Below are positions 1-8,889 of a stretch of DNA of 64,000 nt, piece after piece. How positions within the stretch are numbered: the first letter of the stretch is position 1; every line of letters starts with the position of its first letter. Position numbers and translations under genes: made by a program. The notes below the pieces were generated by a model. The model saw nothing but the letters and a program-made list of their open reading frames with translations, made no database searches and was not told the DNA's origin. The DNA lies in NCBI RefSeq assembly GCF_014203855.1, contig NZ_JACHJV010000001.1, positions 3,596,001 to 3,660,000 of the forward strand. Direction: 5' to 3'. The stretch is from Kitasatospora kifunensis (GTDB taxonomy: Bacteria > Actinomycetota > Actinomycetes > Streptomycetales > Streptomycetaceae).

Positions 1-1379
1 CCGACCACCGACTCCCACAGCGCGCGGGCCTGCGGGGAGCGCAGATAGGCCGGTGAGAGTACTGCCACGGTCCGGTAGGCCGCGTCCACCGAGCGCTCGG
101 TGTCGGCCCGCGCGTCGGCGCCCGCGCCCACGTCCCTGGGCAGCACCCGGAAGCCGGCCGCGCCGAGCACGAACTCGATCCAGTCGGCCCACATCCGGTC
201 CTCGGGCACGTAGCTGAGGTAGATGTCGGCCGGCACGGTGGGACGGCGGCGGGTGAACGCCTCGATGTAGCGCAGCCGCACCTCCTCGTCCATCGGCGGC
301 AGCCCGCTGACCCGACCCGCGGTGATCATGTCGGTCAGCCGCTCGCAGGCCGAGAGCATGCTGGTCGGCGTGCCCACCTGGTCGCCGAAGGTGGCCAGGA
401 TCTCCTCGTAGGCGTAGAACGGCCGGTACGGGATCTCCACCGAGCCCCAGTAGTGCACCAGTTCCTCGTTGCTGAGCCCAGCGGGCAGCCCGTCGAAACG
501 GATCCGGGCCAGCGCCCGCCCCGCGTCCGCCTTGTCCTTCTCGAAGTCGTCGATCCGCATCGGGACCGGCAGGATCCGGATCCCCCGGTCGCGGTAGCGG
601 TCCGCGATGTGCTGGGCGATCCGGGAGGCGCCGTCGATGCTCTGGTCGCTCAGCGTGAAGCAGACCACCAGGTCGTCGGGCATCTGCACGGTGCAGATCT
701 CGGCGGTGTCGGACAGTCCGGTGCGGCTGTCGATCAGCACGTAGTCGTAGCGCTTGCGCATGTCGGCACGGAGCGCGTCGAAGAACTGGCCGCCGTCGAA
801 GCGCTCGTAGAACAGGTCCCAGTCCAGGCTGCCCAAGGTGCCTGAGTAGTCCCGGTCCTGGCGGCCCGCAGCCAGGAAGTCGATACTGCCGCCGGCCGGG
901 AACCCGCCCCAGGAGAGCGGCACCGCGTGCCCGGCCACCTTGGCGAAGTCCAGGTGCCAGCCAGGGTGGTGGCCGATCTCCAGCAGCTCCCGCTGGTAGC
1001 GCTCGGGTTCGAGCAGTGCGTCGGCGTGCAGCTCGGTCTCCCGCAGCGCCTCCTCGCGGTAGTCGTTGATCAGCGTCATCACGCCCGGCGAGTCGGCCAG
1101 TTCGGCCGCGTCCAGGAAGGGGTGGAAGAACTTGGCCAGCCCGGGGGCCTCCAGGTCCCAGTCCACGGTGAGCACCCGGAAGCCGTTCGCCGCCAGGATC
1201 CAGGCCGTGTTGGCCAGCGCCATGGTGCGCCCGGTGCCGCCCTTGTAGGAGTAGAAGGTGATGATCCGGCCCTGGCGGTCCTCGTCGCTGGGCCTGGCCG
1301 GAGCGGGACCGGACGCGGTCAGCTTCGCTGCTGAACCACGCCCACCCACCCGGAGGTTGCGAGTCTGGTCAGACGTCAT
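1..1379 (-). CDS. fxsT: FxsT: fused ATPase/TIR protein of the FxSxx-COOH system (3' end outside window)
   Basis: Only the N-terminal 459 or so residues are inside the window; the gene runs off the left edge. Translation from the ATG at 1379 gives a ParA/MinD-like NTPase with Walker A KGGTGRT (residues 46-52), followed by VLTVDWDLEAPG, which looks like the DWDLE segment of SIMIBI ATPases. Near residue 375 a TIR-like stretch starts (ADIYLSYVPEDRMWADWI). Known fxsT proteins continue with NB-ARC and TPR repeats, which would lie outside. The start overlaps the fxsC stop by 11 nt, so translation is probably coupled. The combination of ATPase, TIR and (expected) TPR suggests a sensor or effector rather than a biosynthetic enzyme, which is inference. 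Identification rests on the fusion architecture and on fxsA/B/C next to it. Confidence 0.82.
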   Translation of the reverse strand, partial: MTSDQTRNLRVGGRGSAAKLTASGPAPARPSDEDRQGRIITFYSYKGGTGRTMALANTAWILAANGFRVLTVDWDLEAPGLAKFFHPFLDAAELADSPGVMTLINDYREEALRETELHADALLEPERYQRELLEIGHHPGWHLDFAKVAGHAVPLSWGGFPAGGSIDFLAAGRQDRDYSGTLGSLDWDLFYERFDGGQFFDALRADMRKRYDYVLIDSRTGLSDTAEICTVQMPDDLVVCFTLSDQSIDGASRIAQHIADRYRDRGIRILPVPMRIDDFEKDKADAGRALARIRFDGLPAGLSNEELVHYWGSVEIPYRPFYAYEEILATFGDQVGTPTSMLSACERLTDMITAGRVSGLPPMDEEVRLRYIEAFTRRRPTVPADIYLSYVPEDRMWADWIEFVLGAAGFRVLPRDVGAGADARADTERSVDAAYRTVAVLSPAYLRSPQARALWESVV

Positions 1380-2808
1380 GATCTCCTCCTTCGTCATCCT
1401 CATCGAACTCGTGGTCGAGCTCGGGGTCGATCTCATCGTTCTCGTCGTCAAGGGCGGGCTCATCGTCCATGGCGGGCTCATCGTCCATGGCGGGCTCATC
1501 GTCCATGGCGGGCTCGTCGTCAAGGGCAGGCTCGGGGCGGTAGCGGTTCTGCGGCGGCCCGAAGGCGTCCCGCAGCCGGGGCCGGGACTCACCGGTCCCG
1601 GGCGGCCTCGGCAGCCCGCGTTCCTTGAAGGCCTTCTGCGCGCGGATCGCGGCGTGCTGGAAAGCCAGGCCGAAGTCGCTCGCGGTGGGCACCCCTTCGG
1701 GGTCGGTGCCGTCACCCGCGATCGGGCGGAACGAGGGTCGGGGGCTGCCGCCGCGGTGGCGCAGCACCTGCTCGCTGAGCGCGGCCAGGGTGTCGGTCTC
1801 GGCCGCGCACTGCGGATCGTCGCGGTTCCACGGCTCCACCACCGCCACCCAGGCGGGGTTGCGCCGGGCGAACTCACGCACCAGCGCACAGCGTTGCGGA
1901 TCCTGCAGCACCCAGCGGTCGAGCAGCAGCACGCCGGGGCCCTGCGGCCGCTCCAGCTCCATCAGCCGGGCCGCCGCCAGGTCGAACTCGTGGATGGTCG
2001 GGTTGAGATCGCACTGCCGGGCCAGCTGCGCGGCCTTCTCGGCCAGCGCGCTGTCCCCGCCGCGGACGTACGGCTGCCAGTCGATGCGGCGCGCCCCGTA
2101 GTAGGCCCGGTCGCGGTGTGCGGGCACCTCGCTGTCCTTGAACGCCAGTACCGCGATGGTGAGTTCGTCGGCCGGCGAACGACCGGGAAAGGCCGAGGGA
2201 TTGGTGGTGAAGTCCACCGGCTCGACCACCGGGACCACGGTCTCCAAGGCCACCTCGACAATGCGCCGGGCCAGTTTGTAGACCACCTTCTCGTACAGTC
2301 CCTGGTGGTGGCGCTGGGCCATCAGCGCGTAGAGCCCGTCCTCGGCGTAGGCGCGCGGAAAGCTGGAGTGGTTGAACTGCACGGCGCTGGCCACCGCCGG
2401 CAGCGCGCCCTCGCGCATGCCCACCCAGAGCACCGGCACGATCGCGCTGTTCTGCGCGGTGCCGCCCGGGGCGTTGGCGGCCCGCTGGGCGAAGGTGTAC
2501 CACTCCTGGCCGCACGGGGTGCTGCGGAACAGCCGCGGGTGGTAGAGCGGCACGAAGACCCGGCAGGTGGCCAGCGCCTCGGAGATCTTCACCGCCCAGT
2601 TGTCGCCCTGGTGCATGGTCTCGTCCATGAAGCCCACCGGATCCGCGGTGGGCAGCGGCGTCAGCTGCAGCACGGCCTCGCACAGGTCCTCGTAGAACTG
2701 GCTGACCCGGGAATTGGGATTGCGCGTACCGACCGGCGGCATATGCGCGTAACTGAGGAAGAAATGCGGCTTCGCCGAGGCCTTCCGCCCGCCTTCAGCG
2801 TCGTTCAC
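1369..2808 (-). CDS. fxsC: FxsC: TIR-like protein of the FxSxx-COOH system
   Basis: The 479-residue product opens with a TIR-like fold: KPHFFLSYAHMPP, then VGFMDETMHQGDNW and CRVFVPLYHPRLFRSTPCGQEW, as in FxsC proteins of this system. A variable middle part is followed by a strongly acidic tail built from PAMDDE repeats. I chose the GTG at 2808 because GGGGGAGG stands five to six bases upstream; the longer reading frame from 2856 lacks a ribosome site. It lies downstream of the AAC(3)-like gene and its stop overlaps the fxsT start. Role is unproven: the TIR-like domain could act as an NAD-type effector or only as an interaction domain. I do not see enough to assign catalytic residues. Confidence 0.8.
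   Translation of the reverse strand: MNDAEGGRKASAKPHFFLSYAHMPPVGTRNPNSRVSQFYEDLCEAVLQLTPLPTADPVGFMDETMHQGDNWAVKISEALATCRVFVPLYHPRLFRSTPCGQEWYTFAQRAANAPGGTAQNSAIVPVLWVGMREGALPAVASAVQFNHSSFPRAYAEDGLYALMAQRHHQGLYEKVVYKLARRIVEVALETVVPVVEPVDFTTNPSAFPGRSPADELTIAVLAFKDSEVPAHRDRAYYGARRIDWQPYVRGGDSALAEKAAQLARQCDLNPTIHEFDLAAARLMELERPQGPGVLLLDRWVLQDPQRCALVREFARRNPAWVAVVEPWNRDDPQCAAETDTLAALSEQVLRHRGGSPRPSFRPIAGDGTDPEGVPTASDFGLAFQHAAIRAQKAFKERGLPRPPGTGESRPRLRDAFGPPQNRYRPEPALDDEPAMDDEPAMDDEPAMDDEPALDDENDEIDPELDHEFDEDDEGGDHDV
1438..1527 (-). repeat. Five 18-bp tandem units inside fxsC
   Basis: The unit GGGCTCATCGTCCATGGC (plus strand) occurs three times exactly at 1456-1509, flanked on each side by one diverged unit. 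In fxsC it encodes PAMDDE/PALDDE repeats of an acidic C-terminal tail. Copy number changes would keep the frame because the unit is a multiple of three. Confidence 0.9.
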
Positions 2809-2936
2809 GCAGCCTCCCCCGGCGCCGACCGCCTGATCCCCCCAAGGGGCCCTCACAGTGTAGGAAGGTCGGCTTCCTCAGGGGAATACCACGACCAGCC
2901 AGACACACTGATCATGCGCCAGAAATCGGTGCCCTG

Positions 2937-3797
2937 TCAGGCCTTTCGGCGCATCCGAGGGCCGGAAGCGGGCGACCCGCCGGAGGTCAGCTCCGCGGTG
3001 AGCCACCCGTGCGCGGCTTCCACCGCAGGTGCCACCGGCATCAACAGCGCCTGAGCGCCCCCCACCGAGCCGGTCCGCGCCCCCACGAGCCGGATCTGCT
3101 TCAACATCCGTGGAAAGTGCGCGTCATCCAGGTCCACTCCGTCGAAGTACACCCAGCGCGGCCCGGTGCGCGGGTCCTCGACCACGCAGCCGTAGCGCTT
3201 GCGCGGCGGGCTGGGCACCCGGTACTCGGCCAGGTGCAGGACGGTGCAGCTGGTCATCGGCGCGCCGAGCATCAACACCCAGGCGCCGGCCCGGTAGAGC
3301 CGCCCGACCGGGGACTCCTCGCCGAGGTGGCAGTCGTACGGGTGCTCGGCCACCAGCTGCGCGGCGAGCGGACCGAGCGCGGCGAAGGAGGTCTGCGGGT
3401 GGGCGCTGCGCAGCGCGCGCGGGTCGCCCCGCAGCTCCTCGGAGAGTCGGCCCACCGTCGGCGAGCAGGGCGTGGCCAGCGGGTCGAAGGCCGGCATCGC
3501 GGCCAGGTAGGCCGCCCGCTCCAACGCCGACAGCTCGGCGGTGGCCTCTTGGTGTAGCCGGGAGGTCAGCGAGTTCTCCGGGGTCGCGGTGTACGCCACC
3601 AGGGTGCCGCCGGGCCCGAGCGCGGCCCGCAGCGCGGCCAGCACGCCGGCCGACTCGCCCGCCACCGGGCCCAGCGAGCGCAGCGCGGCGTGCACCAGCA
3701 GCACGCCGGTCCGCGGGCCCACGCCCAGGTGGCGCAGCTGGGCGGTCAGTTGCTCGACGGACAGCTGCTCGGCGGGGAGTTGCCTGACGGGGAGCAC
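2937..3797 (-). CDS. AAC(3)-family acyltransferase embedded in the fxs locus
   Basis: The 286-residue protein matches the aminoglycoside N3-acetyltransferase fold: an N-terminal LLVHAALRSLGPV segment, GGTLVAYTATPENS, then HPQTSFAALGP and LLGAPMTSCTVLHLAEYRVP, which is the region of the conserved His/Cys/Glu pocket. Its GTG start is one base after the fxsB stop, so the two are translated together. AAC(3) homologues recur in fxs loci, so an acyl-transfer step on the modified peptide or on its carrier is more likely here than drug resistance. That function is inference; the enzyme could still acetylate an amine such as an aminoglycoside. Confidence 0.82.
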   Translation of the reverse strand: MLPVRQLPAEQLSVEQLTAQLRHLGVGPRTGVLLVHAALRSLGPVAGESAGVLAALRAALGPGGTLVAYTATPENSLTSRLHQEATAELSALERAAYLAAMPAFDPLATPCSPTVGRLSEELRGDPRALRSAHPQTSFAALGPLAAQLVAEHPYDCHLGEESPVGRLYRAGAWVLMLGAPMTSCTVLHLAEYRVPSPPRKRYGCVVEDPRTGPRWVYFDGVDLDDAHFPRMLKQIRLVGARTGSVGGAQALLMPVAPAVEAAHGWLTAELTSGGSPASGPRMRRKA

Positions 3798-3798
3798 C

Positions 3799-6255
3799 TC
3801 AGCTACTGACCACGGCCACCGGGCGGACCGGCTCGGCCAGCGCCGCCGCCGCGCGCGCCTCGGCCGCCGCGCCCACCGGGACGGACAGCCAGGGCGCCAC
3901 GGTGGCCCGCATGCCGGCCGCGAAGCGCTCGCCGAGCGCGGTCAGCGAGCCCGAGCCGCACAGGGTGTCGATCGCCCGGTCGGTGTGCCCGCGCCAGAGC
4001 GCCAGTTGGCCGCGCGCGTGCTCGGCCGCCTCGCCGCCCACCCCCTGGTAGGCCGCCACCCTGGTGCCCCAGAACTCGGTCACCGCCAGGTGTGCGTAGG
4101 TGCCCTGCAGCAGGCCCTCCAGCGGGCGCGGGTCCTCGCGCCAGGGCGCGTGGAAGCGACGTTGGTCGGCGCGGTCGTACAGATCGTGGAAGTCCAGCAC
4201 CGCACCCAGCTTGACGTGCTGGAACTCGTGCGCGAGCAGCAGCGCCAGGATCGGCGCGGTGGCCGGGCGGGCCACCCCGACCGCGCCGAAGGCCTGCCGG
4301 GCGGCGGCGCTGACCTGGCGGCCGCCGGGGCCCTGGCGCAGCGGGGTGACGGTGCTCAGGCCGACCGCGATCCCGGCCGCGTACTGCGGAAGATCACGCA
4401 GCGTCAACTCCCAGGCCTCGCGCAACGCACCGCTCCAGTTGGCCAACTCCTCATCGGTCAGTCGCTGCTCGATGGGCCAACTGTGGCTGTCGCGCTGCGG
4501 GTCGGTGTCCTCCAGGGCCACCGACCAGCCGCCGGCGAAGGCGAGGCGGCGCACCGGCAGCCAGCGCTCGCCGCCGCACTGGTCGAAGCCGATCACCTGC
4601 TCGGCGCCGCCGCACTGGCGCACCGTGAACCCTTCGCTGCCACCACGCACCAGCGCCTGCCCCGAGCCGCCGACCAGCACCCGGCCCAGCGTGGGCAGGT
4701 GCACCGCACCGCCCCGCACCGGGACCGCCAGCTCCACCGCGCGCCCCGACCTGACCAGGGCGGCGGCGGCGATCTCGGCCAGGCCCCCGAGGTCGGCCCC
4801 CGGACCGCCGCGCTCACCGCCCGCTCCCCCGACGCCACCCTGCTCCCCCGCGCCGGCACCGCGCAGTCGGCGCACCGCCCAGGCCCGGACGTACGGGTGG
4901 GCGAGCACCGCGTCCACCGCCGCCGGGGCCTCGGTGTCCAACTCGGCGAGCAGCTGCCATGCCTGGCCCGCCGCCGGGCCGACGGCGGCCAGCAGCCGGC
5001 GGGTGAGGTCGAGCTGTCCGGCGGCGAGGGCGGCCACGGTGGCCGCATCGCCGTGGCCGCGGGCCAGTTGGTCGAGCTGGGTCTCGGCCAGCTTCGGGTC
5101 GGCCTGCGCGGGCAGCCCGGGGACCGGTGCCGGAGTGATCCGGTCCCGGATGGTGGTGATCAACCGCATGAGGTCTCCGCAGAAGACGGATGGATTGTCG
5201 AAACCGGCGCCGCTGCGCCAGCGGTGCGCGTACAGCCCGCCGCCGCAGCTGCGGACCACCGGGCAGGCCCGGCACTCCCGGCTCAACCCGGCCAGGCCGG
5301 ACTGCCGGGCCATCATCCCCGGGTGGCGGGCGACCTCGTCCAGGGTGTTCGCGAAGATGTCGAATCCGGTCGCCGGAGCACCGTCGTAGGCCGTTTTGAG
5401 ACTGTCGGCCTGCTCGAAAGTGCCATCGGTCTCGATCACCACCAGATCGGCCGGATCCAGGCCGAGCGACTCGGTGAGGCTGGAGGCGCCGCGCAGGGTG
5501 CGGTGGATCGAGTCGAAGGTGCGCACCGGGACCGGCCGGCCGAGCTCCAACCAGCGCTGATGAATGGTCAACAGCCAGTCGGCGTAGGGGTGCTCGCCCA
5601 GCGTGACGGGACGTTTCGGCAACGCGTCCCAGGTCGCGTGCGGGAGCAGGAAGTCGATCCGCGGCGGGTCCAGCGCGAGCAGCGCCTCCAGCACCGCGAG
5701 CGGGTCGTTCGCCACGTCGATGGTGCAGAGCAACCCGGCGTACAGCCCGCGGAACTCCGGCTCGCGCAGCAGCTCGATCGCCGCCAGCACCTGCCGGTGG
5801 CTGCTGCGCCCGTCGGCGAACCTGCGGTGGCGGTCGTTGGCCACCCGGTCGCCGTCGAGCGAGATCCCCACCTTGATCCCGAATTCGGCGAACAGCTCGC
5901 AGAAGCCGCGGTTCAGCCGCACCCCGTTGGTATGGATCCGCAGGTCAAGGGCGCAGTCCGGCGGCAGCGCGGCACGCAGGCCGCTCGCCGCCCGGCGCAG
6001 CAGCGCCGGGCCGGCGAGCAGGGGTTCGCCGCCGTGCAGCACCACGTGCACGGCGGGCAGCCGGTGGGCGAGCGCGTGTTCCGCGATCCGCCGCGCCGCC
6101 TGGTCGAGCACCCGGGTACTGACGGCCCTGGGACGCCCCCGCCAGCTGGTGTCCGCGTGTTCGTAGACGTAGCAGTGGTCGCAGGCCAGATCGCAGCGAC
6201 TGTGCACTTTCAGCACGAACTGCGAGAAGGGCACCATCGAGCCAGGGTGCGTCAT
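3799..6255 (-). CDS. fxsB: FxsB: radical SAM/SPASM maturase fused to an HExxH domain
   Basis: This 818-residue protein is two enzymes in one. Residues 21-28 carry the radical SAM cluster motif (C21, C25, C28 in SRCDLACDHCY). A SPASM cysteine set follows near 325-360 (ECRACPVVRSCGGG, then FCGDLM). The second half is the mod_HExxH type, with HEFQH at residues 676-680, a metallopeptidase-like zinc motif. FxsB proteins act on the C-terminal FxSxx of the precursor; radical SAM enzymes of this branch form aromatic-to-side-chain C-C crosslinks (three-residue cyclophanes), which I take from family knowledge. The HExxH part may cut the leader or the product. The start ATG lies 39 bp after the fxsA stop. 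Confidence 0.92.
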   Translation of the reverse strand: MTHPGSMVPFSQFVLKVHSRCDLACDHCYVYEHADTSWRGRPRAVSTRVLDQAARRIAEHALAHRLPAVHVVLHGGEPLLAGPALLRRAASGLRAALPPDCALDLRIHTNGVRLNRGFCELFAEFGIKVGISLDGDRVANDRHRRFADGRSSHRQVLAAIELLREPEFRGLYAGLLCTIDVANDPLAVLEALLALDPPRIDFLLPHATWDALPKRPVTLGEHPYADWLLTIHQRWLELGRPVPVRTFDSIHRTLRGASSLTESLGLDPADLVVIETDGTFEQADSLKTAYDGAPATGFDIFANTLDEVARHPGMMARQSGLAGLSRECRACPVVRSCGGGLYAHRWRSGAGFDNPSVFCGDLMRLITTIRDRITPAPVPGLPAQADPKLAETQLDQLARGHGDAATVAALAAGQLDLTRRLLAAVGPAAGQAWQLLAELDTEAPAAVDAVLAHPYVRAWAVRRLRGAGAGEQGGVGGAGGERGGPGADLGGLAEIAAAALVRSGRAVELAVPVRGGAVHLPTLGRVLVGGSGQALVRGGSEGFTVRQCGGAEQVIGFDQCGGERWLPVRRLAFAGGWSVALEDTDPQRDSHSWPIEQRLTDEELANWSGALREAWELTLRDLPQYAAGIAVGLSTVTPLRQGPGGRQVSAAARQAFGAVGVARPATAPILALLLAHEFQHVKLGAVLDFHDLYDRADQRRFHAPWREDPRPLEGLLQGTYAHLAVTEFWGTRVAAYQGVGGEAAEHARGQLALWRGHTDRAIDTLCGSGSLTALGERFAAGMRATVAPWLSVPVGAAAEARAAAALAEPVRPVAVVSS

Positions 6256-6294
6256 GTCGATCGCCGGGCGCTAGTGGGAGCGTCAGTTCAGCTG

Positions 6295-6471
6295 TCAGAT
6301 CGATGAGTTGAAGGCTGCCACGGCCACCTGGCCGGAGTCGGCGCCGGGCAGGGCCCGGTGCAGGGCGGCGGTGAGCTCGTCCGCGCCGAGGGCGGAGAGG
6401 GTGTCGAGCGGCACCCGAGCCGCTGGTTGCGTGAGCTCGTCCACGGGCGTGATGTCCAGCACGGCGGCCAT
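6295..6471 (-). CDS. fxsA: FxsA: FxSxx-COOH ribosomal precursor peptide
   Basis: The 58-residue peptide starts MAAVLDITPVDEL and ends FNSSI at the stop codon, an exact FxSxx-COOH terminus. The leader is hydrophilic with a VDELTQPA segment; the core is at the very C-terminus. I chose the ATG at 6471 because GAGGGG stands nine bases upstream. The reading frame extends to a GTG at 6510 (71 residues) but that start has no ribosome site. It is first in the minus-strand run fxsA-fxsB-AAC(3)-fxsC-fxsT. FNS fits the aromatic-x-Ser pattern used by cyclophane-forming maturases, so the Phe and Ser are the likely crosslinked residues (inference). Confidence 0.9.
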   Translation of the reverse strand: MAAVLDITPVDELTQPAARVPLDTLSALGADELTAALHRALPGADSGQVAVAAFNSSI

Positions 6472-6782
6472 ATCTGAGATCCCCTCAGACGATTCGATGC
6501 TTGAACGCACCGAAGTGTGGGTAGTGAGGGTATCGGGGGTGTAGCTCCGACACCGTAACTGTCACGCTACTCTCGATTTCCTCTGTCCAGTGCATGTTCA
6601 CGCCGCGAGCTGCGACAACGCCACGGTGCCTGGGAACAAATCATCCCCGCGGGCGAGCGCTCGCTGGTCCGATCGGCGCAGCCGCCCTCCCCCCGCGCCC
6701 GGCCGGCGTCTACCCGCGCGCGGACGCCCGGGGCGAGGGGACGCCGGAGGGCGCCAGGGGGTGGCAGGGCCCGCGGCGCGGC
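6472..6782. other. Noncoding: fxs leader/promoter and pdxH 3' region
   Basis: No gene is convincing here. The left part must carry the fxs promoter (minus strand); I see no good -35/-10 pair, only a weak GATACCCT near 6530. Around 6549-6565 GACAC and GTCAC form an imperfect inverted pair that could be an operator. The right part (6680-6780) is extremely GC-rich and lies downstream of pdxH. Confidence 0.4.
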
Positions 6783-7466
6783 CTACGGACAGAGCCGCTC
6801 CACCGTCCAGCCGTCCGGGCCCGCCGTGTACCGCAGCCGGTCGTGCAGCCGGTTGGTCCGCCCCTGCCAGAACTCGACGGTGCGCGGGATCACCCGGAAG
6901 CCGCCCCAGAACGGCGGCACCGGCACTCCCTCGCCCTCCGGGTAGCGCGAGGCGAGCTCGGCGAAGCGCTGCTCCAACACCTCGCGCGAGGCCACCGGGC
7001 TGGACTGCTCGCTGGCCCAGGCGCCCAGCTGCGAACCGTGCGGGCGGGTGCGGAAGTAGGCGGCGGTCTCGTCCCGTCCGGTGCGCTCGACGCTGCCGGT
7101 GACGATCACCTGACGCTCGATCGGATGCCAGGGGAAGAGCAGCGCGGCGTTGGGGTTGGCGGCCAGCTCGGTGCCCTTGCGCGAGCCGTAGTTGGTGAAG
7201 AAGACGAAGCCGCGCTCGTCCACTCCCTTGAGCAGCACGGTGCGGGCGCTGGGCCGGCCCTCGGCGTCGGCGGTGGAGAGCACCATGGCATTGGGTTCCA
7301 CCAGCCCGGCCTGCTCGGCCTGGGTGAACCAGCGGTCGAACTGGGCGACCGGATCGGGGGCCAACTCCTGCTCGGCCAGGCCCTCCTCGGCGTACTGACG
7401 GCGCATCCGGGCGAGGTCGGGGACGGAGGTCTGGTGCGCGGGCTGGGCGCGTTCCGGGGTCTGCAC
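6783..7466 (-). CDS. pdxH: Pyridoxamine 5'-phosphate oxidase
   Basis: The 227-residue enzyme oxidises pyridoxamine or pyridoxine 5'-phosphate to pyridoxal 5'-phosphate with FMN. Visible signatures are [23 protein letters not shown] (FMN site), [18 protein letters not shown], and the C-terminal NRLHDRLRY with the RLHDR substrate-binding arginines. Length is normal for the family. The start is a GTG at 7466 with only a weak ribosome site. It is divergent from the citrate synthase gene, and the 322 bp between them hold two palindromes. Confidence 0.95.
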   Translation of the reverse strand: MQTPERAQPAHQTSVPDLARMRRQYAEEGLAEQELAPDPVAQFDRWFTQAEQAGLVEPNAMVLSTADAEGRPSARTVLLKGVDERGFVFFTNYGSRKGTELAANPNAALLFPWHPIERQVIVTGSVERTGRDETAAYFRTRPHGSQLGAWASEQSSPVASREVLEQRFAELASRYPEGEGVPVPPFWGGFRVIPRTVEFWQGRTNRLHDRLRYTAGPDGWTVERLCP

Positions 7467-7788
7467 GCCAACATCATCCCGTACGACAAGCGGCGGACCA
7501 TGCGCCGCCTATGGAATCTCGACATCGAGAGATATGGTGGCTCGCCATCGCTCGACCCCTGCGATCCGCCGGATTGTCCGGTACGCACCGGCCTGTCCCG
7601 GAAGATCCTGGAGACATACCGGTTTCGACAGGAAATCGAGCGCCCACTGGGGAAACATCACCGCCGTGGTGTATGGCGCAATGCACCCAGTGCCTGCCAC
7701 CCTGGCACTGAGTGCCAAACACCAAACGGTCACCGGCCCGCCGCCCCACCACGGCGCACGGCCGGTCACGTCACTGAGGAGCCGCGTC
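7467..7788. promoter_or_regulatory. pdxH / citrate synthase divergent region with two palindromes
   Basis: Two perfect dyads stand out. TCTCGACATCGAGA at 7517-7530 has six-base arms and sits about 50 bp upstream of pdxH. TGGCACTGAGTGCCA at 7703-7717 has seven-base arms around a single G, about 70 bp upstream of the citrate synthase start, with one more AGTGCC at 7689-7694. Both look like operators for dimeric regulators that I cannot name. No protein-coding reading frame here has family support. Confidence 0.55.
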
Positions 7789-8889
7789 ATGTCCGATTTC
7801 GTACCCGGGCTTGAGGGAGTCATCGCTTTCGAGAGCGAGATCGCCGAGCCGGACCGCGAGGGCGGTGCGCTGCGCTACCGCGGCGTGGACATCGACGACC
7901 TGGTCGGCCACGTCTCCTTCGGGAACGTCTGGGGCCTGCTGGTGGACGGCAAGTTCAACCCCGGTCTGCCCTCCGCCGAGCCGTTCCCGATCCCGGTGCA
8001 CTCCGGTGACATCCGGGTCGACGTGCAGTCCGCGCTGGCCATGCTCGCGCCGGTCTGGGGCCTCAAGCCGCTGCTCGACATCTCCGCCGAGCAGGCCCGC
8101 GACGACCTCGCCCGGGCAGCGGTCATGGCGCTGTCCTACGTCGCCCAGTCGGCCCGTGGCCAGGGCCTGCCGATGGTCCCGCAGAGCGAGATCGACAAGG
8201 CCGAGACCGTGGTCGAGCGGTTCATGATCCGCTGGCGCGGTGAGCCGGACCCCAAGCACGTCAAGGCGATCGACGCCTACTGGACCTCGGCCGCCGAGCA
8301 CGGCATGAACGCCTCCACCTTCACCGCCCGGGTGATCGCCTCCACCGGCGCGGACGTCGCCGCGGCGCTCTCCGGCGCGGTCGGCGCGATGTCGGGCCCG
8401 CTGCACGGCGGCGCCCCCTCGCGCGTGCTCGGCATGATCGAGGAGATCGAGCGCACCGGCGACGCCGCCGCCTGGGTCAAGAACGCGCTGGACAAGGGCG
8501 AGCGCCTGATGGGCTTCGGCCACCGCGTCTACCGCGCCGAGGACCCGCGCGCCCGCGTGCTGCGCCGCACCGCCAAGGAGCTGGGCGCGCCGCGCTTCGA
8601 GGTCGCCGAGGCGCTGGAGAAGGCCGCCCTGGAGGAGCTGCACAACCGCCGCCCGGACCGGGTGCTGGCCACCAACGTGGAGTTCTGGGCCGCCATCATG
8701 CTGGACTTCGCCGAGGTCCCGGCGCACATGTTCACCTCGATGTTCACCTGCGCCCGCACCGCCGGCTGGTCGGCGCACATCCTGGAGCAGAAGCGCACCG
8801 GCCGCCTGGTCCGCCCGGCCGCCCGCTACATCGGCCCCGGCCCGCGCAGCCCGCAGGAGATCGAGGGCTTCGACTCGATCGCGCACTGA
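7789..8889 (+). CDS. gltA: Citrate synthase (actinobacterial citrate synthase 2 type)
   Basis: A 366-residue citrate synthase: condenses acetyl-CoA and oxaloacetate at TCA entry. The two catalytic-histidine segments are visible as GAMSGPLHGGAPSRV near residue 205 and MGFGHRVYRAEDPRARV near 243, with the CoA-side stretch NVEFWAAIMLDFAEVP near 295. I chose the ATG at 7789 because GAGGAG lies eight bases before it; the frame is open much further upstream but that part is the intergenic region. The protein is shorter than hexameric enzymes, as in the second citrate synthase of streptomycetes. The stop codon lies inside the first unit of a tandem repeat. Confidence 0.93.
   Translation: MSDFVPGLEGVIAFESEIAEPDREGGALRYRGVDIDDLVGHVSFGNVWGLLVDGKFNPGLPSAEPFPIPVHSGDIRVDVQSALAMLAPVWGLKPLLDISAEQARDDLARAAVMALSYVAQSARGQGLPMVPQSEIDKAETVVERFMIRWRGEPDPKHVKAIDAYWTSAAEHGMNASTFTARVIASTGADVAAALSGAVGAMSGPLHGGAPSRVLGMIEEIERTGDAAAWVKNALDKGERLMGFGHRVYRAEDPRARVLRRTAKELGAPRFEVAEALEKAALEELHNRRPDRVLATNVEFWAAIMLDFAEVPAHMFTSMFTCARTAGWSAHILEQKRTGRLVRPAARYIGPGPRSPQEIEGFDSIAH

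Noticed and set aside
2937..3797. AAC(3) gene as an antibiotic resistance gene.
   Set aside because: It is translationally tied to fxsB and AAC(3) homologues recur in fxs loci, so resistance is not the best first guess, though not excluded.
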